Below, piece by piece: positions 22,973 through 29,890 of a DNA stretch of 29,890 nt. The notes beneath the pieces were generated by a model, which saw only the letters and a program-made list of their open reading frames with translations, was not told the origin of the DNA and did not search any database. The stretch covers positions 1 through 29,890 of the forward strand of contig CALCBQ010000191.1 of the NCBI GenBank assembly GCA_937897215.1, read 5' to 3'. Numbering within the stretch: position 1 is the stretch's first letter; each line of letters starts with the position of its first letter. The DNA is from an uncultured Clostridia bacterium (GTDB lineage: Bacteria > Bacillota > Clostridia > Oscillospirales > Acutalibacteraceae). Position numbers and translations under genes: made by a program.

Positions 22973-23797
22973 ATGAATAATAAGAAAACAGGGGAGTTTA
23001 TTTCCGTTTTAAGAAAAGAGTTGGGTTATAGCCAAAAAGATTTGGCTGAAAAACTTAATATAACAGATAAAGCAGTATCAAAATGGGAAACAGGCAGAAG
23101 GGCACCTGATGTCTCAATGCTGTTACCTATTTCTGAAGTGCTGGGGGTATCGGTAACAGAAATTTTAAAAGGCGAAAGAATATGTGAAGAAGAAATTCAC
23201 ACTGCTTCAAATGAAGTGATTGTAATGACTTTGAAAAAGTCAAAAGTCAAAATAATGTTTGCAATAATTTTGGTGTTGATTATTCTTGTTGGTTTAATAT
23301 GTTCATACCCTGCATATCATTATTTTTCAACAATTTCGGAAAACGATTTTCAGTCTGTCAGAGAGCAAGCCATATTATATTCTGAAAACGAAGAAATAGA
23401 TTGTATTGCAATAACGCAGAATAGCGATAAAATCGCGTATTTATTTGCAGATGATGAAAATTCATATATGTTGTTGTATGAAAGAGATGAACTGTTTCAA
23501 AACAGGCTTGAATATATCGGGATGACCTCATCGTCAGAAAGCGAATATGGTATGGGTTTGTACTGTTTTGGAACTAACGGAGAAACCATCATTGTAATGT
23601 TTGGTGCAAATTTAGATGCTGACCGATATAGCTTTAGCTATCAGGGTACTGAACATACGAGAAAAATAAATGATGGTTATGTTTTGGATGTGTTTATTGA
23701 TAAGGATTATACTTTCACAAATCCTACAATTATGTCGGTAGGGGATAATGTGATTTTTGAGTCCGAATTTCAAAAGCAAGAAGATAAGGCTGACTAA
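22973..23797 (+). CDS. Membrane-anchored XRE-family regulator
   Basis: 274 aa from ATG 22973, just after AGGAGGGAG; the frame reaches back to 22817 but those codons overlap the terminator. Residues 8-65 are an XRE helix-turn-helix (LGYSQKDLAEKLNITDKAVS KWETG, with Trp38). A membrane helix at about 93-115 is followed by an outside domain of about 160 residues with no family I recognise. The layout, cytoplasmic DNA binding plus an extracellular domain, suggests a one-component signal sensor. It is monocistronic: terminators flank it on both sides. The target may be its own promoter or nearby genes. Confidence 0.82.
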   Translation: MNNKKTGEFISVLRKELGYSQKDLAEKLNITDKAVSKWETGRRAPDVSMLLPISEVLGVSVTEILKGERICEEEIHTASNEVIVMTLKKSKVKIMFAIILVLIILVGLICSYPAYHYFSTISENDFQSVREQAILYSENEEIDCIAITQNSDKIAYLFADDENSYMLLYERDELFQNRLEYIGMTSSSESEYGMGLYCFGTNGETIIVMFGANLDADRYSFSYQGTEHTRKINDGYVLDVFIDKDYTFTNPTIMSVGDNVIFESEFQKQEDKAD

Positions 23798-23818
23798 AAG
23801 TAAAATTTTAATAAAAAT

Positions 23819-23850
23819 AACTCCCTACGGTTTGTAGGGAGTTTAATTTT
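23819..23850. terminator. Bidirectional terminator
   Basis: AACTCCCTAC (23819-23828), loop GGTTT, GTAGGGAGTT (23834-23843), T-rich on the + side and A/T-rich on the other. It ends both the XRE gene and the convergent metallophosphoesterase operon. Confidence 0.8.
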
Positions 23851-23853
23851 ATA

Positions 23854-25239
23854 TTATTTTTCAAATACACCTTGCCAGTCATCTGGTTCGGGATTGTAAA
23901 GCACATCAAGAAGCATATCGAGGATTTCTGCTATATTTTCAGTTCCTTTTTTGAGTTTGAGAATTTTCTTAACTCGTTTATTAAAAAGTGCTGAAAGTGC
24001 TTTGTATTCAGGTGTGTCAGGTGTATATGGCTCGTTGCCATAGTAAAGATTTGTGATTGCCTCTAAAATAAAATCTTTTACGATTCTGTCTTTAATTGAC
24101 TTGTCAACATATTTGCTTATGCCGAAAAGTTTACCAAATGTACCGAAAGTTGCTTTCTGTAAGAACTTGCCAAAAGGTACAAGCACAGGCTTTGCCTTGT
24201 AAACTTTTTCAGGAGTCATACTGAAAGATGTTGAAAGTTCTGCAAGCTTGTCAATGTCATAAGCCATTGAGTCAAAAATAGCATTTAAGAATTGCAAAAA
24301 GTTGGCTTTTGTGTATTCGTCAACAGTTTTGCCTTGTAAATCCCAATCGAAACTTTCAAGTTTTACGCTGTCAATGATTACTTCGTTGTCGGTCATTTTT
24401 ACTTTTCGCATTACAGCAGGGTAACCAACGGCAGAAGCTGTGTTTATATCGTAAAAATCATTACCTTTTGCTGTGGTCATTTTTGCAATATTCATCATGT
24501 GGGTATGACCTGTAAAAATGAATTTAACACCATTATCTGCAAGAAATTCTGATGTTTTTTCGTAATCCCCAAGCATATCGCGTTTACTGAAAAGTGGGTA
24601 AATTGGACTTGGTGGCAATACAGGATGATGGGTAACTGCAAATATGTAATCACCGTTAGCTTTTGCGTCGTCAATTTGCTCTTTAATCCACTCTAAACAA
24701 TCATCATAGTAGCCACAGAAGAATTCGTCGCCGTCATCATTAAGACAAAGAAGTCTGTACCCTTCTTGCAATTGAACGCAATATGAATGGCTTGGTTTAT
24801 GTAATGAAATTGCTTCGCTGAGCCCAAAATCCTGGTAGATTTCTAAAAGGTCATCACGGTCTGTGCGAGTAGCAGTAAGGATTTCTTCGCCGACACATTT
24901 TTCTGCTTTACCTGTGCCGTTACCGTTTTCCATAAAGTAATCGTGTGTGCCTGTTGTAAGGTACACTTTTTTACCTGCAGCTTTAAGACGGTAAAGTTTA
25001 GGAAGCAAATCTTTGTGGCTCTCCATAGCACCGTTACATGTAACATCGCCTGTAATGAGAACAATATTTGTTTCGTTATCTTCTATGATTTTATCAAAAT
25101 GAGCATCAATCATAGCACCTGTTTCCTTAAGGCACTTTTGGTCAGAAAGACAAATTTTTTCAAATGCCTTGCCCTCTGTACCAAGTTCAAGTGCGTAGTG
25201 ATGCAAGTCAGTGATTTGATAGAAATTCAAGTCTGCCAT
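23854..25239 (-). CDS. Calcineurin-like metallophosphoesterase
   Basis: 461 aa, AGGAG ribosome site. Metal motifs of the family are in order: Asp11-x-His13 (ITDLHH), Gly64-Asp65 (GDVTCNG), GTHD at 97-100, THHP in the middle, and GHTHMMN. The canonical motif GNH(D/E) is changed at its Asn, here Thr98. The C-terminal 170 residues are helical and without a known domain. No signal peptide or membrane helix, so cytoplasmic. Such enzymes act on phosphodiesters or phosphomonoesters, cyclic nucleotides or nucleotide-sugars; the substrate is unknown. It is 2 bases after the symporter gene and last in the operon. Confidence 0.85.
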   Translation of the reverse strand: MADLNFYQITDLHHYALELGTEGKAFEKICLSDQKCLKETGAMIDAHFDKIIEDNETNIVLITGDVTCNGAMESHKDLLPKLYRLKAAGKKVYLTTGTHDYFMENGNGTGKAEKCVGEEILTATRTDRDDLLEIYQDFGLSEAISLHKPSHSYCVQLQEGYRLLCLNDDGDEFFCGYYDDCLEWIKEQIDDAKANGDYIFAVTHHPVLPPSPIYPLFSKRDMLGDYEKTSEFLADNGVKFIFTGHTHMMNIAKMTTAKGNDFYDINTASAVGYPAVMRKVKMTDNEVIIDSVKLESFDWDLQGKTVDEYTKANFLQFLNAIFDSMAYDIDKLAELSTSFSMTPEKVYKAKPVLVPFGKFLQKATFGTFGKLFGISKYVDKSIKDRIVKDFILEAITNLYYGNEPYTPDTPEYKALSALFNKRVKKILKLKKGTENIAEILDMLLDVLYNPEPDDWQGVFEK

Positions 25240-25241
25240 AA

Positions 25242-26639
25242 TTATTCTCCTGATGCGCGTTTTTCGGTAATGTAATCGTGAACTTTGTCAGCAAGCTCGC
25301 CATAAACCTTGAACTTCTTACGGAATACAATAAGAGATGCAAGGAAGAAAAGCATTGGTACGCCGAAGCAGATAATACCGATGCCTGTTTTTGTTGTATC
25401 GTTAAGACCAACATTTGCAGTAATCTGCTCGTTATAATTCATAAGTCCAAGACCACCGAAAAGAACGATTGTCTGCATTGTATATGCCATTTTCTGCAAG
25501 AAACCTTTCATTGAGAAGGTAATACTTTCATTTCTTTCGCCGTTTTTGTATTCGCCATAGTCAACAATGTCTGCAAGGAAAATGGTCTGTGAAACGAACA
25601 TTGAAGAAACACCAACAGATGCAAGAATATAGCAAATGTCCATAATTACAACATTGAGTTTCAAGATTGGACCTGTTATGAGCATAAGCGCATAACCTAC
25701 AATTGCCGTGCAAAGTGAAATTGTGTATGTCTGTCTTTTTGAAAACCATTTTGTGAGTACAGGCACAACAAGAAGACCTAATACAGAGCCCACAGTACCA
25801 ATTGTCTGGAAAAGAGACTGTAATTTTGAGTTGCCGAGAGTATCTGTGAAATAGTAAACGGCAGTTGAACTTGTTAAGTACCAACCAGCGTTTGAAAGCA
25901 TTGCAAATACAATGAATACAACAAGTTGGTCGTTGCTTTTGATAACATTAAAAATCTGTTTAAGAGAGAACTTCTTTTTCTCGCCGTAAACAACATTAGT
26001 TTCTTTTGTGAGAAGCACACAGACAAGTGCGAAGAATACAAGTGCTACGCCACAGATTCCTGCCCAACGTGAAAAACCACTTGCGCTATAACCTTTTTCG
26101 TCGGTAATACCACTTGAAAGAAGTGGGCAGATAATAGGTGTAAGAATTGAAATGATTCCCTGACCTATACCTGAGAATGTACGAGCAATAGTTGCAACAA
26201 GATTTCTCTCTTTTTCTTCGCTTGTGAATGATGGTACCATTGACCAATAAGGAATATCAGCCATTGTGTTTGTCATACCCCAAAGAATATACATAACACC
26301 TATGTAGATATAAAGTGGAAGTCCACTCATGCCGAACGATGTGAACAAAAGGAAAAGTACAACGGCGTTGCAAAGTGCACCTATTAAAATCCAAGGTCTG
26401 TATTTGCCGTGCTTTGTGCGAGTGTTATCAACAATTGTGCCCATCATTGGGTCATTAATACCATCCCAGATTCGAGCAAGGGGAGTGATAAGGAGCAAAA
26501 AGCCCTCTTGAAGTCCTAACACGCTTGAAAGGTAGTATGAAAGGTATGAATAGAACATACCGTAACTTAAATCAAGACCGATTGCACCTACACCATAACC
26601 AAGGGCAGTAGGAATAATAGATTTCTTTTTAGTTGCCAT
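25242..26639 (-). CDS. GPH family (MelB-like) sugar:cation symporter
   Basis: 465 aa from ATG 26639, after GAGGTG; a TTG at 26657 is in frame but less well placed. Twelve membrane helices. The motif WDGINDPMMGTIVDNTRTKHGKYRPWIL (only partly quoted as a signature: DGINDPMMG and GKYRPWI) is the GPH/MelB hallmark. GPH transporters import glycosides or sugar-like compounds with Na+ or H+. It overlaps the small upstream gene by 11 bases. With the phosphoesterase next door it may import a phosphorylated or glycosylated compound, but nothing defines it. Confidence 0.9.
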   Translation of the reverse strand: MATKKKSIIPTALGYGVGAIGLDLSYGMFYSYLSYYLSSVLGLQEGFLLLITPLARIWDGINDPMMGTIVDNTRTKHGKYRPWILIGALCNAVVLFLLFTSFGMSGLPLYIYIGVMYILWGMTNTMADIPYWSMVPSFTSEEKERNLVATIARTFSGIGQGIISILTPIICPLLSSGITDEKGYSASGFSRWAGICGVALVFFALVCVLLTKETNVVYGEKKKFSLKQIFNVIKSNDQLVVFIVFAMLSNAGWYLTSSTAVYYFTDTLGNSKLQSLFQTIGTVGSVLGLLVVPVLTKWFSKRQTYTISLCTAIVGYALMLITGPILKLNVVIMDICYILASVGVSSMFVSQTIFLADIVDYGEYKNGERNESITFSMKGFLQKMAYTMQTIVLFGGLGLMNYNEQITANVGLNDTTKTGIGIICFGVPMLFFLASLIVFRKKFKVYGELADKVHDYITEKRASGE

Positions 26640-26823
26640 TGTTTCGCACCTCATCAATCTTTTGTTTTAATTCGTTTTCGATTTCGGGGAATTCTCGTGA
26701 GTAATTGCCTTGTTTTTCTTCGTATTTTGAAAGAGCAAGACTGAACACACCAACTGTTGCAGTAACGATAGGAGCAATTTTTGCCACCTTTATTGCAGTT
26801 TTAATAAGTTTTTTAGTATCCAT
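26629..26823 (-). CDS. Small membrane protein, unknown
   Basis: 64 aa. Its ATG overlaps the MurE-ArgB stop (TAATG at 26821-26825) and its stop overlaps the symporter start by 11 bases, so translation is coupled on both sides. Residues about 8-30 form one membrane helix rich in Ala, Val and Ile. The rest (from SKYEEKQGNYSREF) is a charged amphipathic helix. No family is recognised. Coupling to both neighbours suggests it is a real gene. Confidence 0.65.
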   Translation of the reverse strand: MDTKKLIKTAIKVAKIAPIVTATVGVFSLALSKYEEKQGNYSREFPEIENELKQKIDEVRNNGN

Positions 26824-29180
26824 TATTCGCGAGACACCACCGTTCCGACAGTTTTTGCACCGATAAATTCAGAAATTATATTGTAACGGACTCTGCCGTT
26901 AAGAATTGCAACTTCTTTTACTCCGTTTTCAATAAGATTAATAATATTACGGATTTTCGGTATCATTCCACCTTTTGCAAGTCCACTGTCTAAAAGCATT
27001 TTTGCTTTTTCGATTGTAATATGCTCTAACGCAGTTTTTTCATTCTGACTGTCAAGGAAAATACCATTAACATCTGTTATATAAACAAGATAGTCAGCAC
27101 CGAGTGCTAATGCTACCTGACCTGCTGCATCATCTGCATTTATGTTTACTGTGCCAAGAGAAACGCATCTGCCAACAGGGGAAAGTACTACTGTGTAGTC
27201 CTTATCTAAAAGTGTATCAATAAGAGTTGTGTCAACCTTTGAAATGTCGCCCACTCTGCCTAAAGATTTTCCGTTAATGTATTTTGGAAGTGCCGTTAAA
27301 ATATTGCCGTCAGTACCACTAATGCCTACTGCAGAGATGTTGCTTTGTGAGAAACGCTCAACAATTTTTTTGTTGACGCTACCTGAAAGCACCATTTCTA
27401 CAACATTCATTTCTTCATCGCCTGTAACACGGTAGCCCTCATAAAATTCTGATTTAAGATTCATTTTATCGAGAGTTTTGCTGATTTCTTTGCCTCCACC
27501 GTGCACAACAACGATTTTAGCACCAACCATTGTAAGAAGTGCAATATCTTCAAGAAGATTTTTCATAAGTGTTTCGTCGTCAAGACAACTGCCACCAAGT
27601 TTAATTACAACTTTTTTGTTGTGGAGTTTGTGAAGCTGGGGGAGTATGTCTTGCACACTTTTTATTTTCTCGTCGCTGTCAAGGCCGTTTTTTTTATCGT
27701 ATTCTTTAAGTGCTTTTATTGTGTATTCAACATCAGTTGGGCAAGGAATGTATTCAACGCCACGTTTTTGTCTTGTTTCATTGCCTTTACCTGTTATAAG
27801 AATAACGCTATCTGCGCCCATTTCGTTGATTGCAGTAGAAATTGCAACTCCACGGTCATCAATAATCTTGTATTTGCCGTTTTGTGATTCAACAAATGCT
27901 GCAACCTCTTTTGAAATCTTTTCAAGTGGCTCTTCGCCCGGGTCTTCTTCTGTGATATATGTCATATCAGCATACATTCCTGCCATTTCGCCTAAATCTT
28001 TACGGCGAATAAGCGCTTTGTTACCTGGGCAACCGAATACAATAGCAACTTTTCTGCCGGGGTATTCTTGGCGCACAGATTTGAAAAGATTTTCAAAGCT
28101 CATTCTGTTGTGAGCATAGTCAACAATGGCAGTAATACGCTTGTCTGCATTTTCATAAACTTCCATTCTGCCACTTGAACGAGCTTTAAGAAGTCCGGTG
28201 TAAATGTACTGTTCAGGAATGCCCAGTTTTGTGCATACAGCAATAGCGCAAAGTGCGTTTTCAACATTGAAAAGACCTGGGATTGTAAGTGTAAAATCAC
28301 GGTCAAAATCTTTTGTTTTAACTGTAAAAACTGTGTCGGAGCCGTCTTTACGAATGTTGTAGCCGTAAACATCTGCATTTGAGTTTTTTGTACTGAATGT
28401 AATAACTTCAGGAGCATTTTTTGACGCTTCTAATACATCTTCACTACGGTCAGTATCAAGATTTACAACTGCAGTTTTGCATTGTGTGAAAATCTTCATT
28501 TTTGACTGGAAATAGTCTTCAAAATCAGGGTGTTCAATAGCGCTTATGTGGTCAATGCCAATATTAAGGTAACAACCGATTGTGAAGGTTACACCGTCAG
28601 TTCTGCCATATTTAAGTGCTTGTGAAGAAACTTCCATTGTGAAGTGCTTAATATCACTTTTAACTGCATTGTCAAAATGCTTGTGAAGGTCAAATGGCTC
28701 AGGAGTAGTCAAGTGGCTTTCAATGTTGATAATACCGTCATAAGTATCAATTGAAGAAACAATTGCACTTGGTCCTTTGCCCATAGATGCAAGATATTCG
28801 TCTTCAATGTATTTTATAAAATACGCAGTTGTGGATTTGCCTTTTGTACCTGTAATACCAACAAGATTTAACTTGTCCCAAGCGTTGTTATAGAAAAAGT
28901 TTGCAGAAAGATACATTGACTTTCTGATATCTGACACAAGAATACAAGGAGCATCTGTGTTATATTTCTTTTCCGAAACATAAGCAGTAGCACCATTTTC
29001 TAATGCATCAAGCAAAAATTGTTCTTTGAAATGTGCCCCTTTACAGAAAAACAGAGTATCTGCTTTTAAATCTTTAGAGTTGTATGAAATAAATCCAACA
29101 GGGGAGTTTTCATCACATTCTGTGCTTGTAAGTATTGAGTTTTCCTTAAAAAGTTCAATGAAATCTTTAATCTTTAACAT
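26823..29180 (-). CDS. MurE-ArgB fusion: Mur ligase plus acetylglutamate kinase
   Basis: 785 aa from ATG 29180 (AGGTGA upstream; GTG 29189 also in frame). Residues 1-490 are a Mur ligase of the MurE type: P-loop ITGTKGKSTTAYF near 108-120, EVSSQALKYGR, HPDFEDYFQSKMKIF with the carbamylated-type Lys, VDYAHNRMSFENLF, and GKGNETRQ. The diaminopimelate motif DNPR is not present; the position reads EEDPGEEP (411-418). The style (TGTKGK, DYAHN) is closer to lysine-type ligases of Lactobacillales. After a linker (about 497-520) comes a full ArgB kinase: VIKLGGSCLDDETL, VVHGGGKEI, GYRVTGDEEM, NINADDAAGQ, ITDVNGIF and KGGMIPKI. The frame is continuous, without a stop or shift. No arg or mur genes are nearby. 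Confidence 0.93.
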   Translation of the reverse strand: MLKIKDFIELFKENSILTSTECDENSPVGFISYNSKDLKADTLFFCKGAHFKEQFLLDALENGATAYVSEKKYNTDAPCILVSDIRKSMYLSANFFYNNAWDKLNLVGITGTKGKSTTAYFIKYIEDEYLASMGKGPSAIVSSIDTYDGIINIESHLTTPEPFDLHKHFDNAVKSDIKHFTMEVSSQALKYGRTDGVTFTIGCYLNIGIDHISAIEHPDFEDYFQSKMKIFTQCKTAVVNLDTDRSEDVLEASKNAPEVITFSTKNSNADVYGYNIRKDGSDTVFTVKTKDFDRDFTLTIPGLFNVENALCAIAVCTKLGIPEQYIYTGLLKARSSGRMEVYENADKRITAIVDYAHNRMSFENLFKSVRQEYPGRKVAIVFGCPGNKALIRRKDLGEMAGMYADMTYITEEDPGEEPLEKISKEVAAFVESQNGKYKIIDDRGVAISTAINEMGADSVILITGKGNETRQKRGVEYIPCPTDVEYTIKALKEYDKKNGLDSDEKIKSVQDILPQLHKLHNKKVVIKLGGSCLDDETLMKNLLEDIALLTMVGAKIVVVHGGGKEISKTLDKMNLKSEFYEGYRVTGDEEMNVVEMVLSGSVNKKIVERFSQSNISAVGISGTDGNILTALPKYINGKSLGRVGDISKVDTTLIDTLLDKDYTVVLSPVGRCVSLGTVNINADDAAGQVALALGADYLVYITDVNGIFLDSQNEKTALEHITIEKAKMLLDSGLAKGGMIPKIRNIINLIENGVKEVAILNGRVRYNIISEFIGAKTVGTVVSRE

Positions 29181-29230
29181 CTTGTTCACCTATAAGTTAA
29201 TGTGTATTTTATTGTGTATAGACTGCAATC

Positions 29231-29336
29231 GCCCCATCTTTGAGGGGGCTGTCGCCGTAAGGCGACTGGGGGAGCAAATAAATCATAAACTCCTCCGTCA
29301 ACGCCAAAGCGTTGCCACCTCCCTCAACGAGGGAGG
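29231..29336. repeat. MITE-like element with inverted double hairpins
   Basis: Left half: GCCCC/GGGGC hairpin (29231-29249) and GTCGCC/GGCGAC (29251-29266), then GGGGGAG. Right half: CTCCTCCGTCA, CAACGC/GCGTTG (29299-29314) and CCTCCCTC/GAGGGAGG (29318-29336). The right half is an approximate inverted copy of the left. The centre is about 25 AT-rich bases. It has no reading frame and lies between the divergent MurE-ArgB and glpK genes. Copy number elsewhere is unknown; another right half is at 1-46. Confidence 0.7.
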
Positions 29337-29376
29337 AAACAAGGATGAGATTATTTATATTATGAGGTGTTATACT

Positions 29377-29890
29377 ATGAAAAAATACGTATTGGCATTA
29401 GACCAGGGAACAACAAGTTCACGTGCAATTCTTTTTGACAAAAAAGGTAATATCTGTTATAAGGCACAGCACGAATTCACACAGATTTACCCACACACAG
29501 GTTGGGTTGAGCACAATCCTATGGAAATTCTTTTCTCACAACTTCAATCTGTTATGGAAGTATTGGCAGAGAGCAAAGCAACCGCTAACGATATTGCTGC
29601 AATCGGCATTACAAATCAGCGTGAAACTACAATAGTCTGGGACAAATCAACAGGTAAACCTATTTATAACGCTATTGTATGGCAGTGCAGAAGAACCGCA
29701 GATATGTGTGAAAAAATCAAAGAAGATGCCGAATTAACACAATACATAAAAGACCACACAGGTCTTGTTGTTGATGCTTATTTCTCTGCAACAAAAATCA
29801 AGTGGATTCTTGAAAATGTTGAGGGGGCAAAGGATTTGGCAGAAAAAGGTCAGCTTCTTTTCGGCACGGTTGAAACATGGCTTATCTGGA
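29377..29890 (+). CDS. glpK: Glycerol kinase, N-terminal part
   Basis: The first 171 codons from ATG 29377 (GAGGTG upstream); the gene runs off the window. The start KYVLALDQGTTSSRAILFD is the FGGY-kinase phosphate-1 motif, and GWVEHNPMEI, GITNQRETT and AIVWQCRRTADMCE are glycerol kinase landmarks, including the conserved substrate-binding Arg/Glu region. It phosphorylates glycerol to glycerol-3-phosphate. No promoter is clear; a MITE-like element fills the upstream gap, so a promoter may lie within or beside it. Confidence 0.93.
   Translation, partial: MKKYVLALDQGTTSSRAILFDKKGNICYKAQHEFTQIYPHTGWVEHNPMEILFSQLQSVMEVLAESKATANDIAAIGITNQRETTIVWDKSTGKPIYNAIVWQCRRTADMCEKIKEDAELTQYIKDHTGLVVDAYFSATKIKWILENVEGAKDLAEKGQLLFGTVETWLIW

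Noticed and set aside
27600..27700. Separate start for the ArgB domain
   Set aside because: GTG and TTG codons occur, but no AGGAG-like sequence stands before them; one chain is more likely.
1..29890. CRISPR arrays or insertion sequences
   Set aside because: No regularly spaced direct repeats and no transposase-like frames were found.

Overview
The window looks like a chromosomal segment of an AT-rich, low-GC, probably spore-forming Clostridia bacterium of the gut Oscillospirales/Ruminococcaceae kind. This is inferred from gene content: yabP-yabQ-divIC in B. subtilis order, Firmicutes promoters and AGGAGG-type ribosome sites, frequent TTG/GTG starts, GPH transporter, long-form HPF. No taxon can be named with certainty.

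Layout. (1) 1-4060, + strand: a compact phage-derived unit. It has its own sigma-A promoter, a perfect Gram-positive LexA (SOS) box just downstream, a leader terminator, then a small sigma-region-4-like regulator, a small coiled-coil protein, a baseplate/fibre-like protein with a short collagen stretch, a GH25 endolysin, an XhlA-like protein and a holin. No capsid, terminase or integrase gene is present. (2) 4124-5039: an SDR reductase (- strand) and tRNA-Thr(CGT). (3) 5111-11632, + strand: an F1Fo ATP synthase operon, atpI-B-E-F-[b'-delta-alpha fusion]-G-D-C. The alpha subunit is fused behind a b'-like membrane stalk and a delta C-terminal domain; epsilon lacks its C-terminal helices. (4) 11671-16508, - strand: GH30 glycosidase, hibernation factor HPF, fumarase-type alpha subunit, S1 protein, DivIC/FtsB, YabQ, YabP with a likely sigma-E promoter. 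(5) 16600-21486, - strand: polyamine transporter potABCD and a divergent membrane-anchored GDPD-like protein. (6) 21576-22856, + strand: cobalamin riboswitch, DUF4430 lipoprotein and an ECF S component, a probable B12/corrinoid uptake unit. (7) 22973-23797: membrane-anchored XRE regulator. (8) 23854-29180, - strand: a Mur ligase fused to acetylglutamate kinase (MurE-ArgB), a 64-aa membrane peptide, a GPH symporter and a metallophosphoesterase, apparently one operon. (9) 29231-29336: MITE-like hairpin element, then the start of glpK, cut by the window end.

Most promising observations: the b'-delta-alpha ATP synthase fusion, whose 3:1 stoichiometry problem may be solved by an internal translation start near 7601/7619; the MurE-ArgB fusion; and the SOS-controlled fibre/lysis cassette.
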